Source: Pseudomonadota bacterium
GTDB lineage: Bacteria > Myxococcota_A > Polyangia > Polyangiales > Polyangiaceae
Length of the DNA stretch: 64,000 nt
Assembly: GCA_023398955.1 (NCBI GenBank)
Contig: JAEWRL010000144.1
Coordinates: forward strand, 1-64,000
Direction of reading: 5' to 3'
Below the pieces are notes generated by a model. That model was given only the letters and a program-made list of their open reading frames with translations. It was not told the DNA's origin and did no database searches. Both the position numbers and the translations under genes were made by a program. Below, piece by piece: positions 42,082 through 50,729 of this stretch (the stretch's first letter is position 1; every line of letters begins with the position of its first letter).

Positions 42082-43503
42082 TTACGGGAGCTCCGAGCGC
42101 CCCATCAGGTACAGATCGATGCCACGCGCGGCCTTGCGACCATCGGCGATGGCCCAAACAACGAGCGACTGTCCGCGCTGGCAGTCTCCAGCGGCGAAAA
42201 CGCCGGGTGCGGTAGTCATGAAGCCGCCGTCCACCTTGATATTGCCGCGCGCGTCCAGTTCGGCTCCCAACTGCTCGAGAAGACCTGGCCGTTCCGGGTG
42301 CAGGAAGCCCATCGCAAGCAGCACGAGGTCCGCCTTGAGCTTGAACTCGCTACCGTCGACTCGCTGGAACCTACCGTCGCGCAATTCTACGGCGACGCCG
42401 TTCAGGTGCGTCACCCGGCCATCGCTTCCGCCGAAGCTCTCGGTGGAAACACTCCAGTGGCGTTCGCCGCCCTCTTCATGAGAGCTCGACGAACGCAGCA
42501 TGAGCGGCCACTCGGGCCACGGGGTGCTGGGAGCGCGTTCCTCGGGGGGGCGAGGCATGATCTCCAGGCTGGCGACACTCCGAGCACCCTGACGGTGGGA
42601 GGTCCCAATGCAATCGCTGCCAGTGTCGCCTCCGCCGATGACGACGACGTCCTTGCCCGTCGCGATGATCGCCTTCTCGTCCGGGATAGATTCGCCCGCG
42701 ACGCGCCGGTTGGACTGCTCGAGGAAGTCCATTGCGAAGTGAATACCGTGCAGCTCTCGCCCAGGCAGCGGTAGGTCTCTGGGATGACGGGAGCCCACGG
42801 CGACGCAGACTGCATCGTACTCCTGACGCAGCTGCTGGGTATGAACGTCCACTCCGATCGCCGTGTTGGTACGAAACTCCACGCCCTCCTCGCGCATCTG
42901 TGCGAGACGTCGTTCGATGATCGATTTCTCCAGCTTGAAGTCAGGGATACCGTAAGTTAGCAACCCACCCAAGCGATCGGCTTGCTCGAAGACCACTACG
43001 GTGTGCCCAGCACGGTTCAACTGTTGGGCCGCCGCGAGGCCGGCAGGCCCCGACCCGATGACAGCAACGCGTTTGCCGGTGCGAGAGGTCGGTGGGTGAG
43101 GGATCACCAGGTGCTCGGCGAATGCACGATCCGCAATGGACTTCTCGATGAGCTTGATGCTTACTGGATCGTCGTTGATGCCGAGCACACAGGCAGCCTC
43201 ACAAGGAGCCGGGCAGACGCGACCCGTGACCTCCGGGAAGTTGTTCGTGGCGTGCAGCGAGGCGATCGCTTCGTCGATCCGGTCGCGGTAGATGGCATCG
43301 TTCCACTCTGGGATGAGGTTACCCAAGGGGCACCCCGTGTTGCAGAAAGGGATACCGCAGTCCATACACCGGGCCCCTTGGCCTGCGATCTGCTCTCGAG
43401 GCACTGGGAGGTCGAACTCCCGCCAGTCCCGAACACGTTCCTCCACCGGACGCTTCCCGGCGCCCTTACGTCGAATCTCAAGAAACCCAGTAATCTTTCC
43501 CAC
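42082..43503 (-). CDS. gltD: Glutamate synthase small subunit
   Basis: GltD (473 aa) passes electrons from NADPH to GltB. The N-terminal cysteine region with CMDCGIPFCNTGCPLGN and CPAPCEAACVLG ligates 4Fe-4S clusters. The FAD motif is VAVIGSGPAGLAAAQQL and the NADPH motif is VVVIGGGDTGSDCIGT. The C-terminal GVFAAGDCQRGQSLVVWA is the second FAD motif. The GTG start has AAAGGG upstream. It follows gltB by 65 bases on the same strand. Confidence 0.95.
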   Translation of the reverse strand: MGKITGFLEIRRKGAGKRPVEERVRDWREFDLPVPREQIAGQGARCMDCGIPFCNTGCPLGNLIPEWNDAIYRDRIDEAIASLHATNNFPEVTGRVCPAPCEAACVLGINDDPVSIKLIEKSIADRAFAEHLVIPHPPTSRTGKRVAVIGSGPAGLAAAQQLNRAGHTVVVFEQADRLGGLLTYGIPDFKLEKSIIERRLAQMREEGVEFRTNTAIGVDVHTQQLRQEYDAVCVAVGSRHPRDLPLPGRELHGIHFAMDFLEQSNRRVAGESIPDEKAIIATGKDVVVIGGGDTGSDCIGTSHRQGARSVASLEIMPRPPEERAPSTPWPEWPLMLRSSSSHEEGGERHWSVSTESFGGSDGRVTHLNGVAVELRDGRFQRVDGSEFKLKADLVLLAMGFLHPERPGLLEQLGAELDARGNIKVDGGFMTTAPGVFAAGDCQRGQSLVVWAIADGRKAARGIDLYLMGRSELP

Positions 43504-43568
43504 GACAGACCCTTTGCGTGCTGGCGATGACTAGACGAAACGAAGGGTTCGCCCAGCTGACGTTCTCT

Positions 43569-46500
43569 TCAGCTTGCGGCTCCAGTGATACTGCTCCCGG
43601 TTGCAGCAGCGGGCTCCTCGCGCTGCCGCTGTTGCGCTTGCTCGGTCAGAACGCGGCGGTACTCCGTGGGGACAACCTTGACGAACAGCGGGCGGTAGGT
43701 GTCCCAGCTCGATAAGATGGTCCGTGCCTTTGCACTGTCTGTTCTGGCCACGTGTTCACGCAGCGTTTCTTGGACGAACGAGCTGTCATCCTCGTCGAGC
43801 TCTCCGAGCTCGATCATTCCGAGGTTGCACAGGTTCTTGAACTGCCTTGTGGCGTCGAGCACGAAGGCGAAGCCACCGCTCATGCCCGCACCGAAGTTCC
43901 TCCCGGTGCTACCGATGACGATGACTCGGCCTCCTGTCATATATTCGCAGCCGTGGTCCCCAACGCCCTCGACGACCGTCACGGCACCGCTGTTGCGCAC
44001 GCAGAACCGCTCGCCCGCCACGCCATTGAAGAAGGCCTTGCCCCCGGTCGCACCATAAAGGACCGTGTTGCCGACAAGGACATTGGCGTCTGCTGGGAAA
44101 CTCGAGCCCGCAGGGGGGGTGACGCTGATGACGCCCCCGGCCATTCCCTTGCCGACGTAGTCGTTCGCATCGCCCTCGAGGTACAGGTCCATACCTGGCA
44201 TGGTGAAGGCTCCGAAGCTTTGTCCCGCTGAACCGAAGAAGCGAAGCTTGATGGTGCCCTCGGGCAGCCCGCTCACGCCGTACCGGGACGCGACTTCGCC
44301 GGCAAGCATCGTTCCGATGGTGCGGTGGATGTTGCGAACCGGGAAGTCCAGCTCGACGGGAAGCTGCTTCTCGAGTGCGTCCGTACACTTCTTGATGATC
44401 TCGTTGTCGAGCGCGGTTTCCAGTCCGTGTTCTTGGTTGCGCGTCCGGCAAACATCCACACCGCGAGCGGGCTTGGCGTAAGCAAGAACGTCGTCGAAGT
44501 TCAGCCGAGAGGCCTTCCAGTTGTCCGTGATAGTGCGCTTACGGAGCTTATCCGAGCGCCCTACCATCTCGCGAACGGTCCGGAAGCCCAGCTCTGCCAT
44601 TATCTGGCGAAGCTCCTCCGCGACATAGAAGAAGTACCGCACGACGTGTTCGGGCTTGCCTGCGAACTTCCGCCGCAGCACTGGGTCCTGGGTTGCGATA
44701 CCCACAGGGCACGTGTTCAGATGACACTTGCGCATCAGAATGCAGCCCGATGCGACGAGCGGTGCTGTGGCGAAGCCGAATTCTTCTGCCCCGAGGAGGG
44801 CGGCGATGGCGACATCGCGGCCGGTCCGCATCTGCCCGTCCGTCTGAACGACGACCCTGCTGCGGAGATCGTTCTTGACCAGAACCTGATGGGTTTCACT
44901 GAGCCCAAGCTCCCACGGCGCGCCGGCGTGCTTGATGGATGTTTGGGGCGATGCTCCCGTCCCTCCATCATACCCAGAGATCAGTATCAAGTCCGCGTGG
45001 GCCTTGGCGACTCCGGCCGCCACGGTGCCGACGCCCGCTTCCGCGACGAGCTTGACGCTGATTCGCGCCCGCGGATTCACGTTCTTCAAATCGAAGATGA
45101 GCTGAGCCAAGTCTTCGATCGAGTAGATGTCGTGGTGCGGGGGCGGGGAGATCAACGTCACCCCTGGCGTCGAATAGCGGGTCTTCGCGATGATCTCGTT
45201 GACCTTGTGTCCAGGGAGCTGACCGCCTTCCCCGGGCTTCGCACCCTGGGCGATCTTGATCTGTATCTCGTCCGCGTTCACGAGATAGTAGGTGGTTACG
45301 CCGAACCGGCCTGACGCGACCTGCTTGATGGCGCTGCGGCGGCTGTCGGCGAACCGCTCCTCCTTCTCGCCGCCTTCACCGGTGTTGCTCTTGCCCCCGA
45401 GCTGGTTCATGGCGATTGCGAGGTTCTCGTGAGCTTCGGCGCTGATCGAGCCAAAACTCATCGCACCAGTCGCGAAGCGCTTGACGATCTCTGCAGCAGG
45501 CTCGACCTCCTCCAGCCCGAGGGGCTCGGCGGCAGGAACGAACTCCCAGAGTCCGCGTAGGGTGTAGTATCCCGCCGTCTGATCGTTGATAGCCTTGGCG
45601 AAATCCCCGTAGCTGTTGGCGCTATCCTCGCGAACAGCGCGCTGCAGGGCGGAAATGGTCTTTGGGTTCCACAGGTGGCGCTCCGCCTCTGCGCGGAAGT
45701 GGTAGTCGCCACCGGCGTCGAGCATCAGCGGCGTCCCTAGGGACTTGGGAAATGCTCTCTCATGCCGAAGGCGCGTTTCCTTGGCGATGACGCTCAGGTC
45801 GATCCCGCTAATCCGCGAAGCGGTGCCGGTGAAGTAGCGGTCCACCACTGCGTTGGAAAGCCCGATAGCCTCGAAGATCTGAGCGCCGTGATAGCTTTGC
45901 AAGGTGCTGATGCCCATCTTGCTCATCACCTTGAGCAGCCCCTTGCCGACCGCCTTGATGTAGCGCTTCCTCGCGAGCTTCGGGTCGGAAACCTCGCCCA
46001 GCTCCCCCTTGAGTGCCATTTGCTCGACCGTTTCGAGGGCGAGGTAGGGGTTGATGGCACCCGCGCCGTAGCCGACCAGAAGACAGAAGTGGTGGACCTC
46101 CCGCGCCTCTCCGGTTTCGACGATGATACCCACCTTCATGCGCGTGCCATTACGCATCAGATGGTGGTGTACGGCCGCTGTTGCCAGGAGGCTGGGAATG
46201 GGCGCCATGTGCTCGTTGGCGCCGCGGTCGCTGAGGATGATGACGCTGTGGTTGTTGAGCAAGGCGAGAGAGGCCTGTCGGCACAGCTCGTCAAGGCCCG
46301 CCTTGAGGCCCGCTCCGCCTTCGGTGACGGCGAACAGCATCGGAAGGGTAGGCGGCTGCCTGAACCGGAGCTTCTGCGAACTGCGGAGCTTGACGAGCTC
46401 CTCGTTGCTCAGGACCGGCTGCGGGAGATGGACCATCTGCGCGTGGTCCGGAAGCTCAAAGAGCAGGTTGCCCTCTCCCCCGAGATAATTCTCGAGGCTC

Positions 46501-48113
46501 ATCACGAGCTCCTCACGAATCGGATCGATGGCCGGGTTCGTGACCTGCGCGAAGTGCTGCTTGAAGTAGTTGAACAGGAGTTGCGGCCTATCGCTCAGTA
46601 TGGCGAGGGGCGTATCCGTCCCCATCGAGCCGGTCGCTTCGACGCCGATGGTTGCCATCGGTGCAAGCAGGATGCGGATCTCCTCCCTCGTGTAGCCGAA
46701 CATCCTCTGGCGAGTGGCGAGTTCGTCACCATAGCCGCCAGCAGGTGCAGTCTGCACGTCATCAATGGCGGAGAGCTTCAGACTGTTGTCTTCCAGCCAC
46801 TTGCCATAGGGCTTTCGATTGCAGATCTCGTCCTTGATCTCCTCGTCTTCGACGATCCGCTGCTTCTCGAGGTCGACGAGGAACATGCGGCCCGGTTCCA
46901 ACCTCCCCCGTCGCAGAATATCCTCCGGCGCAATGTCGAGGACTCCGGTCTCGGACCCCATGACGACCACACCGTCTTTGCTCAAAGACCAGCGCGCCGG
47001 GCGCAAGCCGTTGCGGTCCAGGATTGCCCCAATCTGGCGTCCATCGGTGAACGCGAGCGCGGCTGGGCCGTCCCACGGCTCCACCAGGCAAGCGTGATAG
47101 GCATAGAAGTCCCGCTTGTGCTTGGGCATGAGCTCATCGTTCTGCCAAGCTTCGGGCACCATCATCATCATCACATGGGGCAGCGAGCGGCCGGCGTGGA
47201 CGAGCATCTCGGCCACCATGTCCAAGGTGGCCGAGTCGCTCATGCCAGGGGCGATGGTGGGCAGAATGTGCCGGATGTCCTCGCCGAATACCTGACCATC
47301 GAAGAGCAGCTCGCGAGCGTTCATCCAATGAGTGTTGCCGCGAACCGTATTGATCTCGCCGTTGTGGCAGAGGACGCGGAACGGTTGGGCCAGCTCCCAG
47401 GTGGGAAAGGTATTCGTGCTGAATCGCTGATGCACCATCGCCATGGCGCTCACCATCGCCGTGTCGTCCAGGTCGCGATAGAAGCGCGTCAGCTGATGGG
47501 CGAGTAGCAGTCCCTTGTACACGATGGTGCCCGAGGAAAGGCTCGGAATGTAGAAGGAGTCGCGAGCAGGCAGACTGCTTTCGCGCACCGTTCGCTCGGC
47601 CCATTTGCGGATGACGAAGAGCTTTCGCTCGAAGACCTCCTGCGAATCGCACGTCGCGCCGACGAAGACTTGTGAGATGTGCGGAGCAGCGGCGCGTGCC
47701 AGCGGGCCAAGCGCGGACTCGTCAACGGGCACGTCGCGCCATCCCAACAATCGCTGTCCGGTGCCGGTGATCTTGTCCTCCAGGATCTGTTGGCAGCGCG
47801 CGCGCTGTGACGCATCGCGAGGCAAGAACACGCACCCGACGCCATACTCACCGCGAGACGGCAAGCGGAAGCCGCCTCGATCTGCCTCACGCTCGAAGAA
47901 TTCGTGGGGCATCTGGAGGAGCAGCCCCGCGCCGTCCCCGGTCAACGGATCGCATCCGCAGGCGCCCCGATGGAGAAGGTTGATGAGGATCTCAACGCCC
48001 TGCTGCACGATCTTATGGGAAGCTTTCCCCTTGATGTTCGCGACGAAGCCGATCCCGCAAGCGTCGTGCTCGAACTGGGGATCATAGAGGCCAGAGCGGG
48101 GCGGGAGAGTCAT
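43569..48113 (-). CDS. gltB: Glutamate synthase large subunit
   Basis: GltB (1514 aa from the ATG at 48113) makes two glutamates from glutamine and 2-oxoglutarate. The N-terminal Ntn-type glutaminase begins at the Cys of HDACGIGFVANI, exposed after removal of a short propeptide. The central and FMN-binding synthase domain contains GKSNTGEGGEKEERF, LISPPPHHDIYSIEDLAQLI and GYDGGTGASPQTSIKHAG. The 3Fe-4S cysteines lie in GCILMRKCHLNTCPVGIA. The C-terminal GXGXG beta-helix (GMAGGVISV) is complete. AAAGGAAAG upstream supports this start over 48212. Confidence 0.95.
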   Translation of the reverse strand: MTLPPRSGLYDPQFEHDACGIGFVANIKGKASHKIVQQGVEILINLLHRGACGCDPLTGDGAGLLLQMPHEFFEREADRGGFRLPSRGEYGVGCVFLPRDASQRARCQQILEDKITGTGQRLLGWRDVPVDESALGPLARAAAPHISQVFVGATCDSQEVFERKLFVIRKWAERTVRESSLPARDSFYIPSLSSGTIVYKGLLLAHQLTRFYRDLDDTAMVSAMAMVHQRFSTNTFPTWELAQPFRVLCHNGEINTVRGNTHWMNARELLFDGQVFGEDIRHILPTIAPGMSDSATLDMVAEMLVHAGRSLPHVMMMMVPEAWQNDELMPKHKRDFYAYHACLVEPWDGPAALAFTDGRQIGAILDRNGLRPARWSLSKDGVVVMGSETGVLDIAPEDILRRGRLEPGRMFLVDLEKQRIVEDEEIKDEICNRKPYGKWLEDNSLKLSAIDDVQTAPAGGYGDELATRQRMFGYTREEIRILLAPMATIGVEATGSMGTDTPLAILSDRPQLLFNYFKQHFAQVTNPAIDPIREELVMSLENYLGGEGNLLFELPDHAQMVHLPQPVLSNEELVKLRSSQKLRFRQPPTLPMLFAVTEGGAGLKAGLDELCRQASLALLNNHSVIILSDRGANEHMAPIPSLLATAAVHHHLMRNGTRMKVGIIVETGEAREVHHFCLLVGYGAGAINPYLALETVEQMALKGELGEVSDPKLARKRYIKAVGKGLLKVMSKMGISTLQSYHGAQIFEAIGLSNAVVDRYFTGTASRISGIDLSVIAKETRLRHERAFPKSLGTPLMLDAGGDYHFRAEAERHLWNPKTISALQRAVREDSANSYGDFAKAINDQTAGYYTLRGLWEFVPAAEPLGLEEVEPAAEIVKRFATGAMSFGSISAEAHENLAIAMNQLGGKSNTGEGGEKEERFADSRRSAIKQVASGRFGVTTYYLVNADEIQIKIAQGAKPGEGGQLPGHKVNEIIAKTRYSTPGVTLISPPPHHDIYSIEDLAQLIFDLKNVNPRARISVKLVAEAGVGTVAAGVAKAHADLILISGYDGGTGASPQTSIKHAGAPWELGLSETHQVLVKNDLRSRVVVQTDGQMRTGRDVAIAALLGAEEFGFATAPLVASGCILMRKCHLNTCPVGIATQDPVLRRKFAGKPEHVVRYFFYVAEELRQIMAELGFRTVREMVGRSDKLRKRTITDNWKASRLNFDDVLAYAKPARGVDVCRTRNQEHGLETALDNEIIKKCTDALEKQLPVELDFPVRNIHRTIGTMLAGEVASRYGVSGLPEGTIKLRFFGSAGQSFGAFTMPGMDLYLEGDANDYVGKGMAGGVISVTPPAGSSFPADANVLVGNTVLYGATGGKAFFNGVAGERFCVRNSGAVTVVEGVGDHGCEYMTGGRVIVIGSTGRNFGAGMSGGFAFVLDATRQFKNLCNLGMIELGELDEDDSSFVQETLREHVARTDSAKARTILSSWDTYRPLFVKVVPTEYRRVLTEQAQQRQREEPAAATGSSITGAAS

Positions 48114-48656
48114 CGGGTGCTTTCCTTTACACTCGAATCCGGGCTTGGCGAGCACGGGAAGCGACGTGGATTCCGTTCCTTCGGCTCGCCAAGACACGAC
48201 GGCTGCGGTCAATAGGCGTTACTGGGTTCTGCCGGGTTGCGCCACACACAGAACCGGTGCAGCGCCTCCCGCTACGGAGGGGGCACATCGAGATAAGGGT
48301 GTCGATGCTCTCCGCTCCGCGGGCTCTCAGTGGAGCTAGTAGGCTGCGCTATTCGTAGTCGCACCGCGGATTTGTCGCAAGCACAAGCTCTCGGAAATCC
48401 CAAGGATCTTGAATGGAGTGTCCTGAAACAGAACGGAAACAGAACGCCGCCGTCAGCGCCGCCGACCTCACGAGTGACTGCGTCTGCGCGCCGCTGTGAA
48501 CTCCACGCGCCCGTTTAGTCCAAAGAGACGCCTCATGAGAACGGGCGGCAGGCACGTGTGAGCGGGACCAAACGGGCGGTCGACTCGGGAGTCGTTGGCG
48601 CCGGCTGGGGGCGGGTGGCCGTTCGTGTGAGGGAGGGCGGCGGCGAGCGGCGGAAC
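48114..48656. other. 543-bp intergenic region upstream of gltB with AACGGGCG repeats
   Basis: No gene is convincing here. CGCCCGTTTAGTCC at 48508-48521 and GGACCAAACGGGCG at 48565-48578 form a 14-bp inverted repeat with one mismatch, and a further AACGGGCGG lies between them at 48539. These may mark an operator for gltBD or the end of the upstream SRPBCC transcript. No riboswitch fold is recognised. Confidence 0.4.
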
Positions 48657-49235
48657 TCAACGGCGCTCTACGGCGGTGCGGATCCCGCGCACGGCCTGGT
48701 CTGCGGCGTAGGCAACTTCGTCTGTGACGAGCCCACCAGGCGCCGGGAACTTTGGAACCATGCGCATTCGGAGGTGGAGCTCCGTCCTATCTTCTGACAC
48801 GGGCCGTATGCGCCACTCAGCGTCGAGAACGTCGACGTTACCTTGGAGCATGCGCCCTTTTACTACCGTCGTTCCGCCCTCCCTCGTGGGTGCGGAGAAT
48901 CGCACGACAGCCCACACCTTGGCGGCGCCGTTCAGGATGGGAACCTGAAGATACACGTCCGTGTGAGCGCTACTCTTGCCAACGACCTTCGACCGTTTGA
49001 ACTTCGAGATCATCTCGGAGTAGGCGTTGAACTCCAGCACCGCCTTCTCGACAGCTGGCGCGGAGGCCCTCACGGAGACCTTGGCGGCTCCTATATCGAT
49101 GCTGCTGTCGGGCACGTCGACGCGGTAGCGGGTGGGCTTGGCCGGGCTGCTTGCCTCTGTCACAGGCACGATACTGATGGTGGCAGCGAGCGCCAAGAAG
49201 CAGGTCCCTAGCAACTGCTCCAGTGATCGAGGCAT
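48657..49235 (-). CDS. Secreted SRPBCC/START-like protein
   Basis: A 192-aa exported protein with a signal peptide (LEQLLGTCFLALAATISIVPVTEA) and an SRPBCC (START-like, polyketide cyclase type) fold: VRASAPAVEKAVLEFNAYSEMISKFKRSKVV...DVYLQVPILNGAAKVWAVVRF and a C-terminal long helix ending DQAVRGIRTAVERR. It probably binds a lipid or hydrophobic molecule in the periplasm. AAGGAG eight bases before the ATG at 49235 fixes the start. Function is otherwise unknown. Confidence 0.8.
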   Translation of the reverse strand: MPRSLEQLLGTCFLALAATISIVPVTEASSPAKPTRYRVDVPDSSIDIGAAKVSVRASAPAVEKAVLEFNAYSEMISKFKRSKVVGKSSAHTDVYLQVPILNGAAKVWAVVRFSAPTREGGTTVVKGRMLQGNVDVLDAEWRIRPVSEDRTELHLRMRMVPKFPAPGGLVTDEVAYAADQAVRGIRTAVERR

Positions 49236-49433
49236 CGGGTTTCTCCTTGAGTGGTTCGCGGTGGCGCTGGTGACCCAGCGGGTTGGGGGCGATTGGCGCT
49301 TTGCAGGAGACGTGCCGTCAGCGATACGCATCGCTTGCCCCCGCGTGTGGGGCGGTTTCTCGGATGTCGGCGTTCAGGCTGCGCTCGGGAAAGTGTAACG
49401 GAACGCTGGCAGGTGTCACGGTGTGACTGGACT

Positions 49434-49817
49434 TCACACCTCGCCAGCGGCGGCGGGCAGGGCGCCCTCCCCCGGAAGCGGCTCCATGGTGCACTTTCCA
49501 GAGAACTGTACCCCCTTGTCCATGAAAACCTCAGGTGAGTGGATGTCGCCGCTCACCTGAGCTGGCACGTACAACTCTACCGAATTGGACGCGCGGATAG
49601 CCCCTCGCACGACACCGCCCTTAATGATGATGGTCCCGACATCAATCTCGGCGTCCACTTCGGCACCCTCGCCGACGATGAGAGTGTCCGCGCTGCGAAT
49701 GTGGCCCTGGAAGGAGCCGTCGATGCGAACGCGTCCACTGAAGTGCAGCTTGCCCTCGAAGTGAGTCCCTCGCCCGAGTAGCGCCGTGATTTCCGTTGCT
49801 GGAAGAGCAGTGTCCAT
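49434..49817 (-). CDS. Bactofilin
   Basis: A 127-aa bactofilin, a self-polymerising cytoskeletal protein. The central beta-helix domain reads ITALLGRGTHFEGKLHFSGRVRIDGSFQGHI, with LIVGEGAEVDAEIDVGTIIIKG and VELYVPAQVSGDI. The tails at both ends are short and lack membrane segments. In myxobacteria and relatives bactofilins organise cell shape, DNA segregation or pili. It diverges from the AMIN-like gene. Confidence 0.93.
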   Translation of the reverse strand: MDTALPATEITALLGRGTHFEGKLHFSGRVRIDGSFQGHIRSADTLIVGEGAEVDAEIDVGTIIIKGGVVRGAIRASNSVELYVPAQVSGDIHSPEVFMDKGVQFSGKCTMEPLPGEGALPAAAGEV

Positions 49818-49980
49818 GGTCGGGCCATACTAGCCCGTTACTGACTGCCGCGCAGGGGGCGCCAGCTCTCCCGTCGGGCGGCTGCCGCCACGCTCGGGCT
49901 CCTCGGGTGCCTCTCCTGCAAGGCCACAAAAGCGCGGGCCCTCCGTGGCGCTTCGGTGCCCGAAATGCTCCAATACCCAA

Positions 49981-50721
49981 ATGAATCAGCGCGCCTGGGC
50001 GGCGATGCTCGGTCTACTGGTCGGCTGTCTAGTGTGTCCGGTTGCGAGCGCTCAGCCACGAGAGGGTGACGCGAGCGGCTCCCGGGGGGCAGCCGAGGCC
50101 ACGAAAGAGCCGACGCCCCAGCCCATCGACAGGCCATCCACGTCTGTACCCGCCAACAAGCCATCCACGCTTGAACCCACCGACGTTCCCACGGCGCGCA
50201 GTCCTGTTCCTGGGGCGGTCGCGGAGCCCGTCGCCGGCTATTCGTGGAAGGAAGGCAAGCGCACCGCACCCACCCGGCGGTTCAGGGTGCCCGCCGTCGA
50301 CTGGAGCAAGCCAGTTGCCACCTATCCGGGCTTCATGATGCTCCCAGATGGTCGCAGCACCGTGTGGGTTCAGGTGAACCGGGCCGTTGACGTCTCGGTG
50401 GAACGGCGGGGGCGAACGGTCGTAGTGACCCTTCCGACTGTACAGGTGAGTGTTCTGAACAATACGAACCCTCTGGTGACCGCGCATTTTCCGACGCCGC
50501 TGGTGAAGGCGCACCTCAGGCGCACCACACCCGGGGCGCAGCTCGTGCTTGAGTTCCGCGAGGAGGTTCAGGTCCATCACGAAGTCCTGAGCGGACCACG
50601 CGGGATGATGACCTTGCGCGTCATCGTACCGAGGTCTCGGACGTCCAGCTCGCGTTCCGCTGTCGTCCCCGGAGCGGGCACGCCTACCGCGTCCGAGTCG
50701 GGCCGAAGACAGCGCCCATGA
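49981..50721 (+). CDS. Secreted protein with AMIN-like domain
   Basis: A 246-aa exported protein: a signal peptide ending CPVASAQ, a Pro/Thr-rich linker (about 25-85), and a beta-rich C-terminal part (about 110-230) resembling an AMIN domain (DGRSTVWVQVNRAVDVSVERR, GAQLVLEFREEVQVHHEV). AMIN domains target cell-envelope proteins to peptidoglycan or secretins. The assignment is moderate, by pattern only. The gene ends 8 bases before the LptD-like gene, so they are probably co-expressed in envelope biogenesis. Confidence 0.65.
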   Translation: MNQRAWAAMLGLLVGCLVCPVASAQPREGDASGSRGAAEATKEPTPQPIDRPSTSVPANKPSTLEPTDVPTARSPVPGAVAEPVAGYSWKEGKRTAPTRRFRVPAVDWSKPVATYPGFMMLPDGRSTVWVQVNRAVDVSVERRGRTVVVTLPTVQVSVLNNTNPLVTAHFPTPLVKAHLRRTTPGAQLVLEFREEVQVHHEVLSGPRGMMTLRVIVPRSRTSSSRSAVVPGAGTPTASESGRRQRP

Positions 50722-50729
50722 GGATATAG

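Noticed and set aside
45762..47507. 581-aa plus-strand frame
   Set aside because: It is fully antisense to gltB, whose sequence is well conserved; the frame is a product of GC-rich codon bias.
48114..48656. Riboswitch or attenuator before gltB
   Set aside because: No recognisable aptamer core or leader peptide; only the AACGGGCG dyad stands out.
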